This document shows positions 1 through 10,619 of a stretch of DNA of 64,000 nt, piece by piece. This DNA comes from Paraescarpia echinospica. Its lineage: Eukaryota > Annelida > Polychaeta > Sabellida > Siboglinidae. The stretch lies in the NCBI GenBank assembly GCA_020002185.1, contig CM034532.1:49849349-49913348 (forward strand), given 5' to 3'. The position numbers were made by a program, and so were the translations under genes. The notes beneath the pieces were generated by a model. The model had not been told where the DNA came from, made no database searches, and saw only the letters and a list, made by a program, of their open reading frames with translations. The first letter of the stretch is position 1, and each line of letters opens with the position of its first letter.

Positions 1-69
1 TGCTACACCGACGAAAGCATCTACAAGGTAAACATTAACGTATTGGCTATGTCTAAAAGAACTCATTTA

Positions 70-1577
70 ATAATAATAAGGTACCTTATACAGTGCCTAA
101 ATCCTTGGAAACCAAGCTCAGAGACAGAGGCGCATCAAAACAAAAGGATTGGTCAATCTCAAAATCCAGAAGCAGTATTCTAGTTGTCAACAGATGGGTC
201 AAGGCTCTAGGAAGCTACGGTGGATAAGCAAGGTTGTAAAGATAATTTTTTTTTAAATGACGATGGAATTTTTTTTATATTTTCAACTGATCTAACACTA
301 AGAGGGAGCATATTCCAAAAAGTTGGTGCAGCAACAAAAAAGCCCTAGTTCCAATGTTAGTGTTGACTCTAGGAACAAAAAGTAGGTCAGAACTAGATGA
401 TCAAAGCTGGATAGGTTTTCTTACAGGAGTAAGCAATGAATGCAAATAAGATGATTGCTTACTGCAATATATTGTACAGGAAGCCAATGCAGACTTCAAA
501 AGTGGTACAGAGCGAGAAAAACGAAGAGATCTTGTAACTATTCTTGCTAGACAATTTTGGACACACTAAAATTTTATGATATCCTTGCTAGCGATATTAT
601 AAAGGAGGGAATTGCAATAGTCAAGTCTGCTGCTAACAAGCGCTGTTGCAATAGTTTTAACAACAGAAAATGACATATACCGGCGAATACGGCGAAGATC
701 ACAAATATGATAAAACAGCAGCGACATGTTTGAGATATGTGTTGTCGGAATTTGAAGTTACTATCAAAGATCACTCCTAGATTCCGCACCGAGGTTGCTG
801 GCGTGATATACTGATTCAAAATACGCATAGGGAAAAAACTCAAATTTACTACGCTGCATTGGAGTACCAATAATGATCAATTAAGTTTTATTTGCATTTA
901 ATTTCAAATTGCTGTCAGTCATCCAGTGGAAGATATCTTGAAGGCAACCTAAGTTGGCTAAGTGAGCGATTTGTATTCAGGGTAGCCAACGAAATGTAGA
1001 TCTGAGTATCATCAACATAAAGATGATGATCCAAGTTGTGTCTTTGTATAACAGAGCTTATATAGAATGGCGTGGTGTAAAGAGTAAAAAAACAAAAGCC
1101 CACGAACAGAACCCTGGGGAACACCAAATAAAGTTGGCAGTGCATTTGAAAAGCAGTTCCCAATCTTTATAGTTTGATATCTACCAGTTAGATATGAAGA
1201 AAACCAGCTTGTTGAATGAAACTATCTATATGCTGATTGTGACCCATTAGTTAAGACATTTGTGCTAATGTGAGACCTTAGACGACTTGCTACAACCTTT
1301 TCTAGTATTTTGGAAATGAAGCCGAGGTTAGAAATAGGTCTATAACTGTTTAGGTCTTGTTTAGGCAGAGATGACTGGTGTGACATGGACGTATTTGAAA
1401 TCACCAGGAAAACAGCCGGAGCAAAGTGATGCATTTATAATATTTAATATAGGTCCAATTAGTGTATCGAGACATGCTTTTAGCAGTATTGTCGGAAATA
1501 TATCAAGTGCACAAGATTTATTTGGGGAGGACATAATTATTTTCCTAACTTCATCAACTGTTGCAGGTTCAAATAAT
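70..1577 (-). mobile_element. CR1/jockey-like LINE, 3' portion (reverse transcriptase to tail), decayed
   Basis: Minus-strand fragments read as consecutive parts of one non-LTR reverse transcriptase. From right to left they give the motif VDEVRKIIMSSPNKSC (about 1555-1510), YRPISNLGFISKILEKVV (about 1345), HHLYVDDTQIYISL (about 1030, where the usual YADD is VDD), a PATSVRNLGVIFDSNFKF thumb motif (about 800) and a 3' terminal APTFWNMLPLSVRS-like motif (about 320). Frameshifts separate them, so nothing is translated intact. The 3' end is near 70, with a TTATTATTATT tail typical of such LINEs. The 5' part of the same copy continues at 5382 beyond a nested insertion. Confidence 0.8.
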
Positions 1578-1592
1578 TTTGTTGGGTTTTGC

Positions 1593-4471
1593 TTATTCAT
1601 TTCCGGACGTTGCAGCCTTGATGGATTGTCTACAGACAGCCCTTTCGTTTGCCAGTCTCCCCACTCGCCAGATGTCGGCTCCCATCCATTCCTCTATGTC
1701 CTTCCCCCATTGTCTCCTAGGTCTTCCTCTGCTTCTTCTGCCTTCCACTTTTCCTTCCATTATTAGTCTCTCTAGAGACTGATGCCATTTCACGCGGCCG
1801 AAATAACTTAGTTTCTGTTTCTTTACAAAGTTCAATAAAGTCCCGGGTATAACACCAAGCTCATCTGCGATGGATTCGTTAGTTCTACGTTCAGTCCACG
1901 AAACTCATAATATCTTTCTGTAACACTTGTTTTCAAACGCATTTATATGTTTAGTAATGTTCTTATTAAGAGTCCAAGTTTCGCATCCATATGTAGCCGT
2001 TGGAAATATGCAGACTCGGCTAATTCGTAGTTTCATATCTTTGTTCGTTGCTTTCCACAGCTTCTTCATCTCCGTCAACTTTTTACTCGCCATTGCCAAC
2101 CTCCGCTTGATCTCTTTCATCCTATCTCCATCCGCTTCTATCAGTGACCCCAGATATTAAAAACTTTCCACTCATTCTATTTCCTCGCCATCTACTGTGA
2201 CCTCTGATGGTTCTCGACATCCCTTCACATCCATAATCTTAGTCTTCTTTACGTTTAGTTTCAATCCTTTCATCTCGCTGTGCTCTTTAACAATAGTTAT
2301 CAGTTTATCCAATCCCTCTTTTGTATCGGATATTAACGCTGTGTCATTGGCATATCTCAATTCATATATCTCCTGTCCATTCACTTTCAGTCCATTAAAA
2401 AACTTGCTTTTCGTGTGAGTCTCGACTTCTCTCATGATATTCTCTGTGTATAGACTGAATAGGTGGGGGGACAAAATGCACCCCTGTCTCACTCCCTTGC
2501 CGACTGGGAACCAATCTGTGGTACCACAGTCTAATCTCACTGCAGACTGCTGTCCAACATATAAATTTTTGATAAGTGATGTAATTTTCTGGTCAAATCC
2601 CATGTGTATCAAGGTTTTCCAGAGTTGTTGATGACTAACATTATCAAAAGCTTTTGAATAATCTATGAAACAGATCCTAAGGTCATGGTTGAATTCTCTG
2701 CATTTCTGAATTAACATCTTCAGGTTGAAAATGTGATCTCTTGTTCCTCTTCCAGTCTGGAAACCAGCTTGTGTTCTGTTTACTTCACATTCTAATTTTG
2801 TTGTGATTCTCTTCATTATGATTTTTAACATAATTTTGCTCGCATGGCTGATGAGGGATATAGTCCTGTGGTTTGAGCATTCTTGTATGTCACTTTTTTC
2901 GGTATTGGTATAAGGATGGCTCGTTTCCAGTCCATGGGCCATGTTCCACTTCTCCATATTTTCTTGCATAATGTGTGATAGATATCCAGGCCTGCTTCTC
3001 CACTTGCTCTTATTAGCTCTGCAGTGATGTTATCAGTGCCAGGTGATTTTCCGTCTTTTATACTTTTTATTGCCCACTCCACCTCTGAACGCAAAGGCTC
3101 AAGTTCATCTTCTGGTTCTGTCCTCTCTCTGCCTTCATCCATGTCTACCTCATCTGTTTCTTCTTTCTTAAACATGCTTTCACAATATTGCTTCCATCTT
3201 TCAAGTATGTCATCGCTTTCTGTCAGAGTCATTCCCACTTCATCTTTAATAACGCCAAGTCTAGGTTTGAACGAATGTGTCATAGACTTGATTTCCTCGA
3301 ACATACTGTGACTATCGTTCCTTCTCATACACAGTTCTATCTTTTCGCATTTCTTCTCTAGATATTTCTTCTTGTCTTCCTTACACATTCGTTTAATCAT
3401 TTTGCACTTCTCCCTGTATTTCTCACGACAATTCTCACTCATGTCTTTGTTCTTTTTTAACTCTTTCCTTTCGTCAATCATCTGCAGTGTGTCTTTGCTT
3501 ATCCATGGTTGTTTTTGTCTCCTCTTTTTAGTGAGGTGTTTGTCAGCTGATTCCATAATGATGTTCATAATTTCTACTGCCAACTCTTCTGGTTCCTTCT
3601 CGTCAGCCACTGTCTGTAATACTCCAAAACGGTTCATAACCTCTACTCGGTATCCTTCTTTGATATCACTGACGTTATACCTCACTATTTCTTTCCCTCT
3701 CTTCATCTTTCTTAATTTTATCGCAATCTTGGCACTTAGCAATTCATGGTCAGAGCCACAATCGGCTCCCGGTAATAGCTTTGCATTAAACACAGACGTC
3801 CTCCATCGTTTTGGTATCAGTATAAAGTCGATTTGATTTCTGTTCCGACCATCTGGCGTTGTCCAAGTGTACAGTCTTCTTTGATGTTGTTTGAAGAAAG
3901 TATTGGTGATCACCAGTTCATTCTCTATGATAAACTCAACAAGTCTATCTCCTTTCCCATTTCTCTCGCCTAGTCCATATTTCCCGATATTTCCATTTTC
4001 TTCTTCGTTTTGACAACTTCCAAGTACTACCATGTCTCTCCTGTTTACCTCGTCAACTGTTCGTTGCAGTGTATCATAAAACGTGTCTATTACATCGTCG
4101 TCTGCAGTGCTCGTTGGTGCATAAATTTGAATACATTTTATATTCGTGGGTTTTGCCTGTATTCGTATGGTAATAATTCTGTCATTGACCGGATTGTATC
4201 CTAATAGTGCATTTTCAGTTTTCTTTGACAGATAGAATGCAACACCATTCATCCCTGACTTAGTTGCTCCTGAGTATATAAACTTTCCTCCTGAATCCGG
4301 GTGAAAGTGTCCTTGTCCGGCCAACCTGTGTTCCGCAATCCCTAATATATCTACCCCATATCTTTCGGCTTCCGATGTTACCATTTGTAGTGTTCCATGA
4401 CTCGTTTTTCTGATGTTCCATGTTGCCACACGGATTTTCCCTTTTAGCTTTTGCTGGTTTTACCTCCCGCA
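1593..4471 (-). pseudogene. RTE-like endonuclease/reverse transcriptase polyprotein, broken
   Basis: The endonuclease half (about 4430-3700) opens with VATWNIRKTSHG and shows IQIYAPTS, RRLYTWTTPDGRNRNQIDF and GSDHELL, the AP-endonuclease motifs used for target nicking. The reverse transcriptase (about 3050-2172) shows FIDYSKAFDNV and GVRQGCILSP. The catalytic box reads RYANDTAL, so one aspartate of YADD is lost. The carboxy end (about 2120-1593) has YGCETW and the basic GRRSRGRPRRQW patch found at the end of many RTE proteins. Breaks seen: a frameshift near 2895, two in-frame stops near 2160 and another near 1905. The element looks complete in length but dead. Confidence 0.8.
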
Positions 4472-4749
4472 CACTCGGGCATACTACCGTCATCAGCTCT
4501 GGCGTTACTTCCAACATCTCCAAGCTCTTCCCCAGTATGTGTCGTCCTATCCAGCCTGGGGGGCTCACCACTAGGACCTCTCTTACTGTCTGTATTCTCC
4601 ATCAAGGTTTCTTGGGCTAATACAGCCGTAGTTGCCCACTGCTTTCCACTGGTTTGTGTATGGTTAACTCCATTATTCCTTGACTAAAAAGTCTTGCACC
4701 GCAGGACAACAGGTCACCAGTCCTTCCACATGCGTCTTGGTAGGTACCT

Positions 4750-5200
4750 GGGGTAAGACCACATTTAAATTTTACATAGGCGGCCATTATAACGTTTCCT
4801 TCATTTCTTGCTAAATTTTACATACAATTTTCTTGAAAATTTCACACCATATTTAATCTCCATTGACACAAGTGCTGTGTAAAACTCGTAAAATTCTCAT
4901 ACCTCAGTTTTCAGAGAAATCCACCCAAACCTGACACCCCTCAATTTCGTCCCAATCTGGTGACGGATTTTGAAATATTGGTGCGTTCTACAAAATAGCC
5001 ACTGTGCGAATACGCGAGCGACTAGCGTATGTTTATTGCTACCTCGTGAAAGATCTAATGTAGTAGTACAATCAGTATTCACTGGACTGACATGTGCCAT
5101 GCCAAAGTGCTCGAAAAAAATTCACACATGACACCAACACAGTATTTTCAAGGGCACTCTTTCGGTAATGGCGGACGAATCCGTAATGTGGTCTTACCCC
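4750..5200. mobile_element. 451-bp MITE with 16-bp perfect terminal inverted repeats
   Basis: GGGGTAAGACCACATT at 4750-4765 is repeated in inverted form at 5185-5200. The similarity continues imperfectly inward (GGCGGCCATTA against CCGCCATTA). The 4 bases ACCT flank both sides (4746-4749 and 5201-5204), a likely target duplication. There is no coding capacity inside. It sits inside the 5' leader of the RTE-like LINE. I cannot assign a transposase superfamily. Confidence 0.7.
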
Positions 5201-5381
5201 ACCTTGCAGCCTGGTGAAAGGCTGTTGCTGTTTCGCATTTGTTGCCGGGGGTGTAGCCAATCAGCTGGCCGCCTACTCCTCCGAGACAGTCTTTGTGTAC
5301 TGAGGGCAGACGTCCCTCGACTCAATAGGCATTAGCCTACAAGCCTTACTCATGTAGTTTTGCTGGTCAGCCGAGACCATT

Positions 5382-5970
5382 GTTCAAATAATACAAGTAG
5401 ATAATTTACTTGTGGAAAGTCTACACTGACATTACTTACATTATGACGTGGGAAAGCAGAACGAATAATACTGATTTTATTCTTAAAGTGACTAGAGAAC
5501 GAATCACATAGATTCTTAATTGACACATGATCAGGTAGCGATGGAGTAGGCCGTCTATGTAGAATGTTATTGATGCAGTTCCATAACTGACAAGGGTTAT
5601 CAGACTTAGTTATGACCATATGTGTATAACATTTACCCTTGGCCATGTGTCTGTTACAGAGATGACATTGCTTAGAATAGCGCGACCTGTCTAATTGCGA
5701 GCGTGATTTGCACCCTACACACTCTAAATAACGACGACGCCTTTTAGATAGTAAAATTTTGGAAGTCATCCATGGAGCCGGTGACCTTTCTGACACACAT
5801 TGGATTTTATAGGTGCATGTTTGTTAAGTAATGCATTGAGTACTTGACAATACTATTTATAAAAGTCAGATAGATGTTTTTTTTCTGTGATTAGGTCGGA
5901 TTTAAGGATATCAGCCATTAAAGCTGCAATGTCAATACTGTGAATGGCTCTGTAAGACACATTGTGTTTC
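5382..5970 (-). mobile_element. CR1/jockey-like LINE, 5' portion of the split copy
   Basis: Minus-strand reading gives PAPWMTSKILLSKRRRRYLE, then RSRYSKQCHLCNRHMAKGK, then NPCQLWNCINNILHRRPTP and SLPDHVSIKNLCDSFSSHF. This is the linker between endonuclease and reverse transcriptase in CR1/jockey-like elements. More decayed codons (about 5970-5800, HAPIKSN) extend it upstream. It stops at a Leu-Phe-Glu codon run that reappears at 1577, so the two pieces are one interrupted insertion. Confidence 0.75.
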
Positions 5971-6638
5971 GACTGTTAATGGGGTTATAGAAAGGTTAAC
6001 ATAGAAATGAACTATCCTGAAGAACGTTCAGCAACGTACTAACACAGTTTGCCTAGCTCGTCAGCAAACTCAACATTCAAAGTACAATTTTACAAAGGTG
6101 ACATGATTGTTTTTGTCTACCAAGATCGCATATATATATACTGAAGCGTATCACAGTACGGATATTGTGTATTGTGCATGTCGTACTTTGCTGTGTTTAT
6201 CGTAATATACCGGTATACCAGTCCGGCCCTAGCATTTATACACCATCATGCAAGGGTAGAGTCGTAGTGCGATCTCAACATTCAGAAACGTGGGCGCCAG
6301 ATCCTGCTTATACTAGTAGGCGAAACATGTTGAGTTCTTTGCAGGCTTTCTTGTCGGCGTCACCCGCTTTTTTCACGACCAGGGTGTCAACCAAAAAGCA
6401 AAAAAACGTACGATTTCGTCCATCAGTAATTCTTCCACTCGTTCTAGTAGGTGTCCATCAACTGTTCAGCAGCTCGCCTTAGTTCTAGACATAACTATAT
6501 TTGCGAAGTAAAATGTTAGACTTTTTAAAATGTGTCGTTTAAAAATGTATTAAAATGTATATATTGACCTTGGTTTTTAATGGGGGGCCTCACAATCAAA
6601 ACTTGCCCCAGCGTCCCGGTTCCCCTTAATCCGCCCAT
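5971..6638. other. No gene seen; possible transposon end at 6535-6637
   Basis: An open frame at 6165-6482 (plus) matches nothing I recognise. The stretch 6585-6637 read on the minus strand begins GGGCGGATTAAGGGG, a style of terminus common in hAT-type elements, but no partner terminus was found. Nothing else is supported here. Confidence 0.3.
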
Positions 6639-6682
6639 GTTTGTGACATGGATGAAAGGAGTCTTTCATCCATGTCACAAAC
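6639..6682. repeat. Perfect 20-bp hairpin, 4-nt loop
   Basis: Arm GTTTGTGACATGGATGAAAG (6639-6658) and its exact reverse complement (6663-6682) are separated by GAGT. Not a terminator context; it lies beside a Harbinger transposase fragment and a possible hAT end, so it may be a transposon junction. Confidence 0.85.
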
Positions 6683-6699
6683 TGTCCTAAGCGACAGAG

Positions 6700-6935
6700 C
6701 CTGAGCGATTCAAGAGTCAAGAGTCAGCAGCCTGTCACGCAGAATGTAACCGCTGTCGCTCAGGATGAAGCCTTCCGGTGGGCGGGGTACTGTCTCAAAC
6801 ATTGTAAATACGGGACACTCTCTCAGGACACGCGCGTCATGAACCGACCCCGGCCATCGCACAACACGGTTCATGACAGTGGTGTAGTGAGGGTTGTCAA
6901 CGCCCGGGTTGCTCTCATTCCATAAGGGCACACTA
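6700..6935 (-). pseudogene. PIF/Harbinger (HARBI1-type) transposase fragment, DDE domain
   Basis: The minus strand reads VVRWPGSVHDARVLREC, then PRPPEGFILSDSGYILRDRL. These match the conserved block around the second catalytic aspartate of HARBI1-type DDE nucleases (RWPGSVHDSRV followed by GDSGY). About 70 residues survive of a protein that is normally 350-400 residues; both ends are missing. No terminal repeats were found for this copy. Inference: remnant of a cut-and-paste DNA transposon, not a host HARBI1 gene. Confidence 0.75.
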
Positions 6936-6944
6936 CATTTTTTT

Positions 6945-7062
6945 ATTAATGCTGGAGTTCTTCAAGGAGACCCTCTCGCCCGTTAGTCTTAAGCTATGCC
7001 AAAAGAACTGCGATTGATAAAAGGGAAGGATTCAGTTTCGCCAGGCATCAGAATATCTTAAA
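6945..7062 (+). pseudogene. Short LINE reverse transcriptase scrap
   Basis: The plus strand reads AGVLQGDPLA just after an AT-rich junction, matching the GVLQGD motif of non-LTR reverse transcriptases. It breaks into stops within 30 codons. It is a different lineage from the LINE that follows at 7075. Confidence 0.4.
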
Positions 7063-7074
7063 GAGTGAAATTGA

Positions 7075-8395
7075 ATGCATCATCGTCAAATTTGTTCCCT
7101 TAAAAAACACGGGAAACGGTCCAAAAAGAAACACTTATCGAAAGAAGCCATTAGAAAAATTAAATATAAACAAATGATGTGGAAGTCATATAGACGTACT
7201 GGAAATGACGAAGACTACAACATTTATAAAGAAGCACTAAACCAAGCTACAGCTGAAATTAGAAATTCAAAGAGAAGCTATCAACATAAATTAGCTTGTA
7301 ATATAAAACATGACAGCAAGAGTTTTTATGCGTATGTTCGAAGCAAACAGAAAGTTCAGGATAAGGTCGGTCCTCTAGAAGATAGTGCTGGAAATATAAT
7401 ATCAGAAGGATTCTTAATGGCGGAAGACCTAAATGAGTATTTTAGTTCAGTGTTTACCAGAGAAGACACTAGTTCACTGCCAGTACCAGAGGCTACGTTC
7501 AAGGGGGCAGAATCAGACTATTTAAGACAGTTAATTGTAACCCCAGAAATGGTAGCTAAGAAAGGTACAGTACTGGGACCACTGTTGTTTTTATTATACT
7601 GTAATCATCTTCCAGATGTGAGACTCTTTGCTGATGATTGTTTGATTTATAGACCAGTTCAGTCTTTACAAGATCAACTAATACTGCAACAAGATTTAGA
7701 CAGCCTTGTTAAGTGGAGTGTTGATTGGGGCATTAAATTGAATATTTCTAAATGCAATATAATGAGCACAACTTCTGGTTTTCATTTACATCGTTTTTAT
7801 CACATGGGCGGGCAAATTTTGAAAGAGGTAAATGATGCCAAATATTTGGGGGTTATTTTATCAAATGATTTAACTTGGTCTAAGCACATTGCTGAAGAAA
7901 GGTAATCAAAAACTTGGATTTTTACATAGAAATCTTAGCTGTTCACAAAAATGTAAAACAATTGCATATATTTCAATAGTAAGAGCTGGAATGGAATATG
8001 CTGCAACAATCTGGGATCCATTCCTAATTAAAGAAATTAACAGCCTTGAAGTAATTCAAAGACGTGCAGCAAGATGGGCAAAATCTAAATATTCATATGA
8101 AATAAGTGTGACAGAATTGCTAAATGACTTAAATTGGGCACACTTATCAGATCGGTGACGTATTATGCGTTTAACTCTGTTTTATAGAATAAATAATTAT
8201 GAATTGTCAATCAAATTTTCAGACTTTGGTGTTCAAAAGGTTAATAGAGCTACACAGGCAGGATCATCGATGGGTCAAGATGGGAATATTTTATTTAATC
8301 ATAAATTAAATAGACCTAGTTGTAATAAACCATTTTGTCTCAATCTGTAATTTTAAGAACTATACCAGATTGAAATAAATTATCCAGCAATATTC
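7075..8395 (+). mobile_element. Jockey/CR1-like LINE with the reverse transcriptase core deleted
   Basis: The first frame (7075-7905) begins in the basic linker (KKKHLSKEAIRKIKYKQMMW, AYVRSKQKVQ, YFSSVFTRED) and then jumps, at about 7563, from VTPEMVAKK straight to GTVLGPLLFLL. Roughly the fingers and palm up to motif B are missing. It continues with VRLFADDCLIYR (motif C, FADD intact) and NDAKYLGVILSNDLTWSKHI. A frameshift near 7900 moves the thumb to another frame (LEVIQRRAARW, 7889-8158). A stop at 8156-8158 precedes the last piece (8165-8350). The internal deletion makes this copy inactive. Confidence 0.8.
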
Positions 8396-8886
8396 TTGTG
8401 GCCTGCTCCAGTACACCATTTCGGAGGAGGCTAGAGGCGCTACCCTGAACGTATTGCCTCTCATCTATCATCCACGTGTTGTCCCTTCTGGGAATTTATG
8501 GATTATTTTCTAAGATTAAGACATGCCAAGTACACAGCATTGTGTCCGGTGTGACAGTTATGACGTCATACTCGGACATGTCCCATTGACGGAACTAGTT
8601 GGTGGCGTCATCACGCGGATATCGCGTTAAAAATGACGCATCCAATGACGTCATGAACTATTGTTGACGCCATCACTGTTGTATTTACAACTTTTTTAAA
8701 CTATCTTAAATCACAAGTAAATTAATTACTAATACAAAATTAATTAACTATTTAGTTCGGGATGCAGATATTACAAATTTAATTAGTGAAAAGTTTGAAA
8801 TCGTTGGGATACCAGCCTGGTTTTTTATTTGAACATATGTTTTAAGTGCTGCTGAGTAGCCTAATTTTCTCTGGTCTGTTTTTCAG
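8396..8886. other. Unassigned spacer with two CRE-type TGACGTCA palindromes
   Basis: No open frame of note. TGACGTCA occurs at 8561-8568 and 8646-8653, with partial forms nearby (GGCGTCATCACG about 8604; AATGACGCATCC about 8633). This is the intron sequence immediately upstream of the terminal exon at 8887. Confidence 0.4.
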
Positions 8887-8984
8887 ATGCCGTCGAGGAT
8901 GAGAGTGGCTACGTTCATCCAGCGGCGGTTCCCGGCCAGCAAAATCAGGCCAACGTTTATGATGTGATCAACCCAACCGCATAG
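8887..8984 (+). CDS. Terminal exon of an unidentified receptor-like gene
   Basis: A clean acceptor (TTTTTCAG, ending at 8886) opens a frame of 2 + 96 nt that ends at TAG 8982-8984. It encodes an acidic, tyrosine-containing tail: AVEDESGYVHPAAV, then GQQNQANVYDVINPTA. YVHP and YDVI look like phosphotyrosine docking motifs of a receptor cytoplasmic tail. The upstream exons are not visible; the preceding 1.8 kb is LINE sequence. I do not recognise the family. A weakened copy of the end of this exon lies at 9091-9120. Confidence 0.45.
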
Positions 8985-9200
8985 TACAACGATACGACTG
9001 ACAAAGAAGAGTTCGAACATGCGAGGATAAATATTTACTTATAGTTATAGCCTATACCTAAACCAGCTTAATTACGTTGTATTTTTCTTGGATGTGTATG
9101 ATGTGATAATCCCTACATAGGATACAATTATAGAACAGCGATAGGAATGAACAACCGAGTTTGTATAAATGAAGACGAATATTTACTTATAGTTATAACA
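8950..9200 (+). repeat. Degenerate direct duplication of the terminal-exon end (about 140 bp apart)
   Basis: GTTTATGATGTGAT and its stop (8955-8984) reappear as GTGTATGATGTGAT followed by a stop (9094-9120). Both are followed by the shared 3' sequence ATATTTACTTATAGTTATA (about 9030 and about 9178). The second copy also encodes VYDVI followed by a stop codon. Confidence 0.55.
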
Positions 9201-10045
9201 TAGCTTAAATATTTCACAGTTAGTCCGCATTTCAACAAAACATACTGATTTCTTTGGAAATATGCATTCCGCATATGACTGTCGATTTGCCTATAAAAGA
9301 TTAGTGAGACCGGATGTGACGAACTATTAACTTTTGGAGTGTGGATCATAATCCCGTGTTTCATGGACTTAATCAGGTGTGATGGATGGTTTCATTTGAA
9401 AGCAGAACATGTTAACTAAACGAAGCTGAACATAGACTGTCTCAAGCATTAGTTGAATATGATAAAAGTTAACTTTTACCACGCAACTCTATACGTTTAC
9501 ACAACAGCTCCTGTTTACAGAAAGTGATGAATGTTCATATTGTACAGGCGATTTAACTTGACATGTATACGATTAAATGTAACTACGGTACACATGGAGA
9601 CCATGTGTTTGGAATGTTTGGACGTTAATATTTATGAACACGCAATAATGTGGAAACGTAAAGAGGACAGGAAACATACTTTCAGGGAAACAAACAAAGA
9701 AACACAATTACAATTAAATTATAATTATATTTATTAGATGGGTACACCTATTGCCTACCGTCTGAGATATAGACAACGGGATGTAAGTTGACTAAGGTTT
9801 CACGTTTTGTTTGTTGCATATTGTGTAGCTACTATTCTAAAGGTGTTATTGTCAGCGAACAAGGCAATATAATGTTTACTTGTGAAAAATCTGGCTACAT
9901 TTACCGAACAGCTGCACAAGTTACACACAGAGGCACAACTGATGGTATTCAATGGTTAACTATAAGTATTGTATCTTACAAATATAAGTTACAGGATATA
10001 GTATTACCCCTACCTTAAGATGCTATACAGGCCCGGGTCTCTCAG
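9201..10045. other. No gene recognised
   Basis: Small open frames (9531-9737, 9788-10018 plus) show no recognisable motif. The last 30 bases end in an acceptor-like CGGGTCTCTCAG before the exon at 10046. Confidence 0.5.
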
Positions 10046-10184
10046 CAACGATGAGCATACCTAACAAGACATCGAACGATTGTGCTGCAAGCGGTCGCAC
10101 GGCTGCTGGGCCGAGAACAGACATTTTGATTTTCGTGGCCGTTGGGATCTTGGTTGCGACGATCGTAATGTTAGTTATTTTCAG
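10046..10184 (+). CDS. Transmembrane exon of an unidentified type I receptor-like gene
   Basis: Acceptor GGTCTCTCAG precedes, and the exon ends TTTTCAG at a perfect donor GTAAGT (10185). In frame it gives a short polar stalk with a glycosylation site (SIPNKTSNDCAASGR), then a 20-residue helix (ILIFVAVGILVATIVMLVIF). Entry phase is 2 nt and exit phase is 2. An alternative is translation from the internal ATG at 10051 without a signal peptide. The exon is followed by a full LINE, so the next exon must be downstream of 14270; the mini-exon at 14761 fits by phase. Confidence 0.5.
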
Positions 10185-10600
10185 GTAAGTCGTGGATTGG
10201 CCTATACGTGGTTATCTGTCCGGGTGTAGGGTTATCATTTGAAAGGGTTCTGAGGTCATCGTGTATTGATAGCAAAGTTCTGTGTTGGTCCAATTCACAC
10301 AATTCATGATTTTAGATCGATATATTGGATGCAACACAACATCATCATTTTACAATTTGTTAATGATGGTTTACAACAGATGATCACACGATGACAGAGA
10401 TTTCGATCTGAAACAACTAGGCATTTCTTGCGCAATACCGACCCACAGAGGGACCACTGGCGGTCGAAGACAATGCCAATTAAGTGACTAAGACAATTCC
10501 GGTGAAAGTGCCTGCAGCCAGAACCGATGTGTCCAACCAATAAATACCCAATAGCATCGTACCAATTGTCAAAAGAGACAACCTGATACATGTTAAACTA
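10185..10600. other. Intron-like sequence, no gene seen
   Basis: Lies between the donor at 10185 and the start of recognisable LINE codons near 10620. A minus-strand open frame at 10304-10591 has no recognisable motif. Confidence 0.45.
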
Positions 10601-10619
10601 CACCGAAGCTTCGCGACTA

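Larger units (their letters stand above)
1578..5381 (-). mobile_element. RTE-like LINE inserted in the CR1-like copy, flanked by 11-bp target duplication
   Basis: The same 11 bases, GTTCAAATAAT, occur at 1567-1577 and 5382-5392, exactly where the CR1-like reading frame breaks off and resumes (both sides meet at a Leu-Phe-Glu codon run). Between them lies one minus-strand LINE: 5' leader near 5381, endonuclease and reverse transcriptase, and a 3' end near 1578. A 451-bp MITE (4750-5200) sits in its 5' leader. The insertion order is therefore CR1-like first, RTE-like second, MITE third. Confidence 0.8.

Noticed and set aside
6585..6637. hAT element terminus
   Set aside because: Only one end-like sequence (GGGCGGATTAAGGGG on the minus strand) was seen, with no partner, target duplication or transposase; mentioned only as a possibility.
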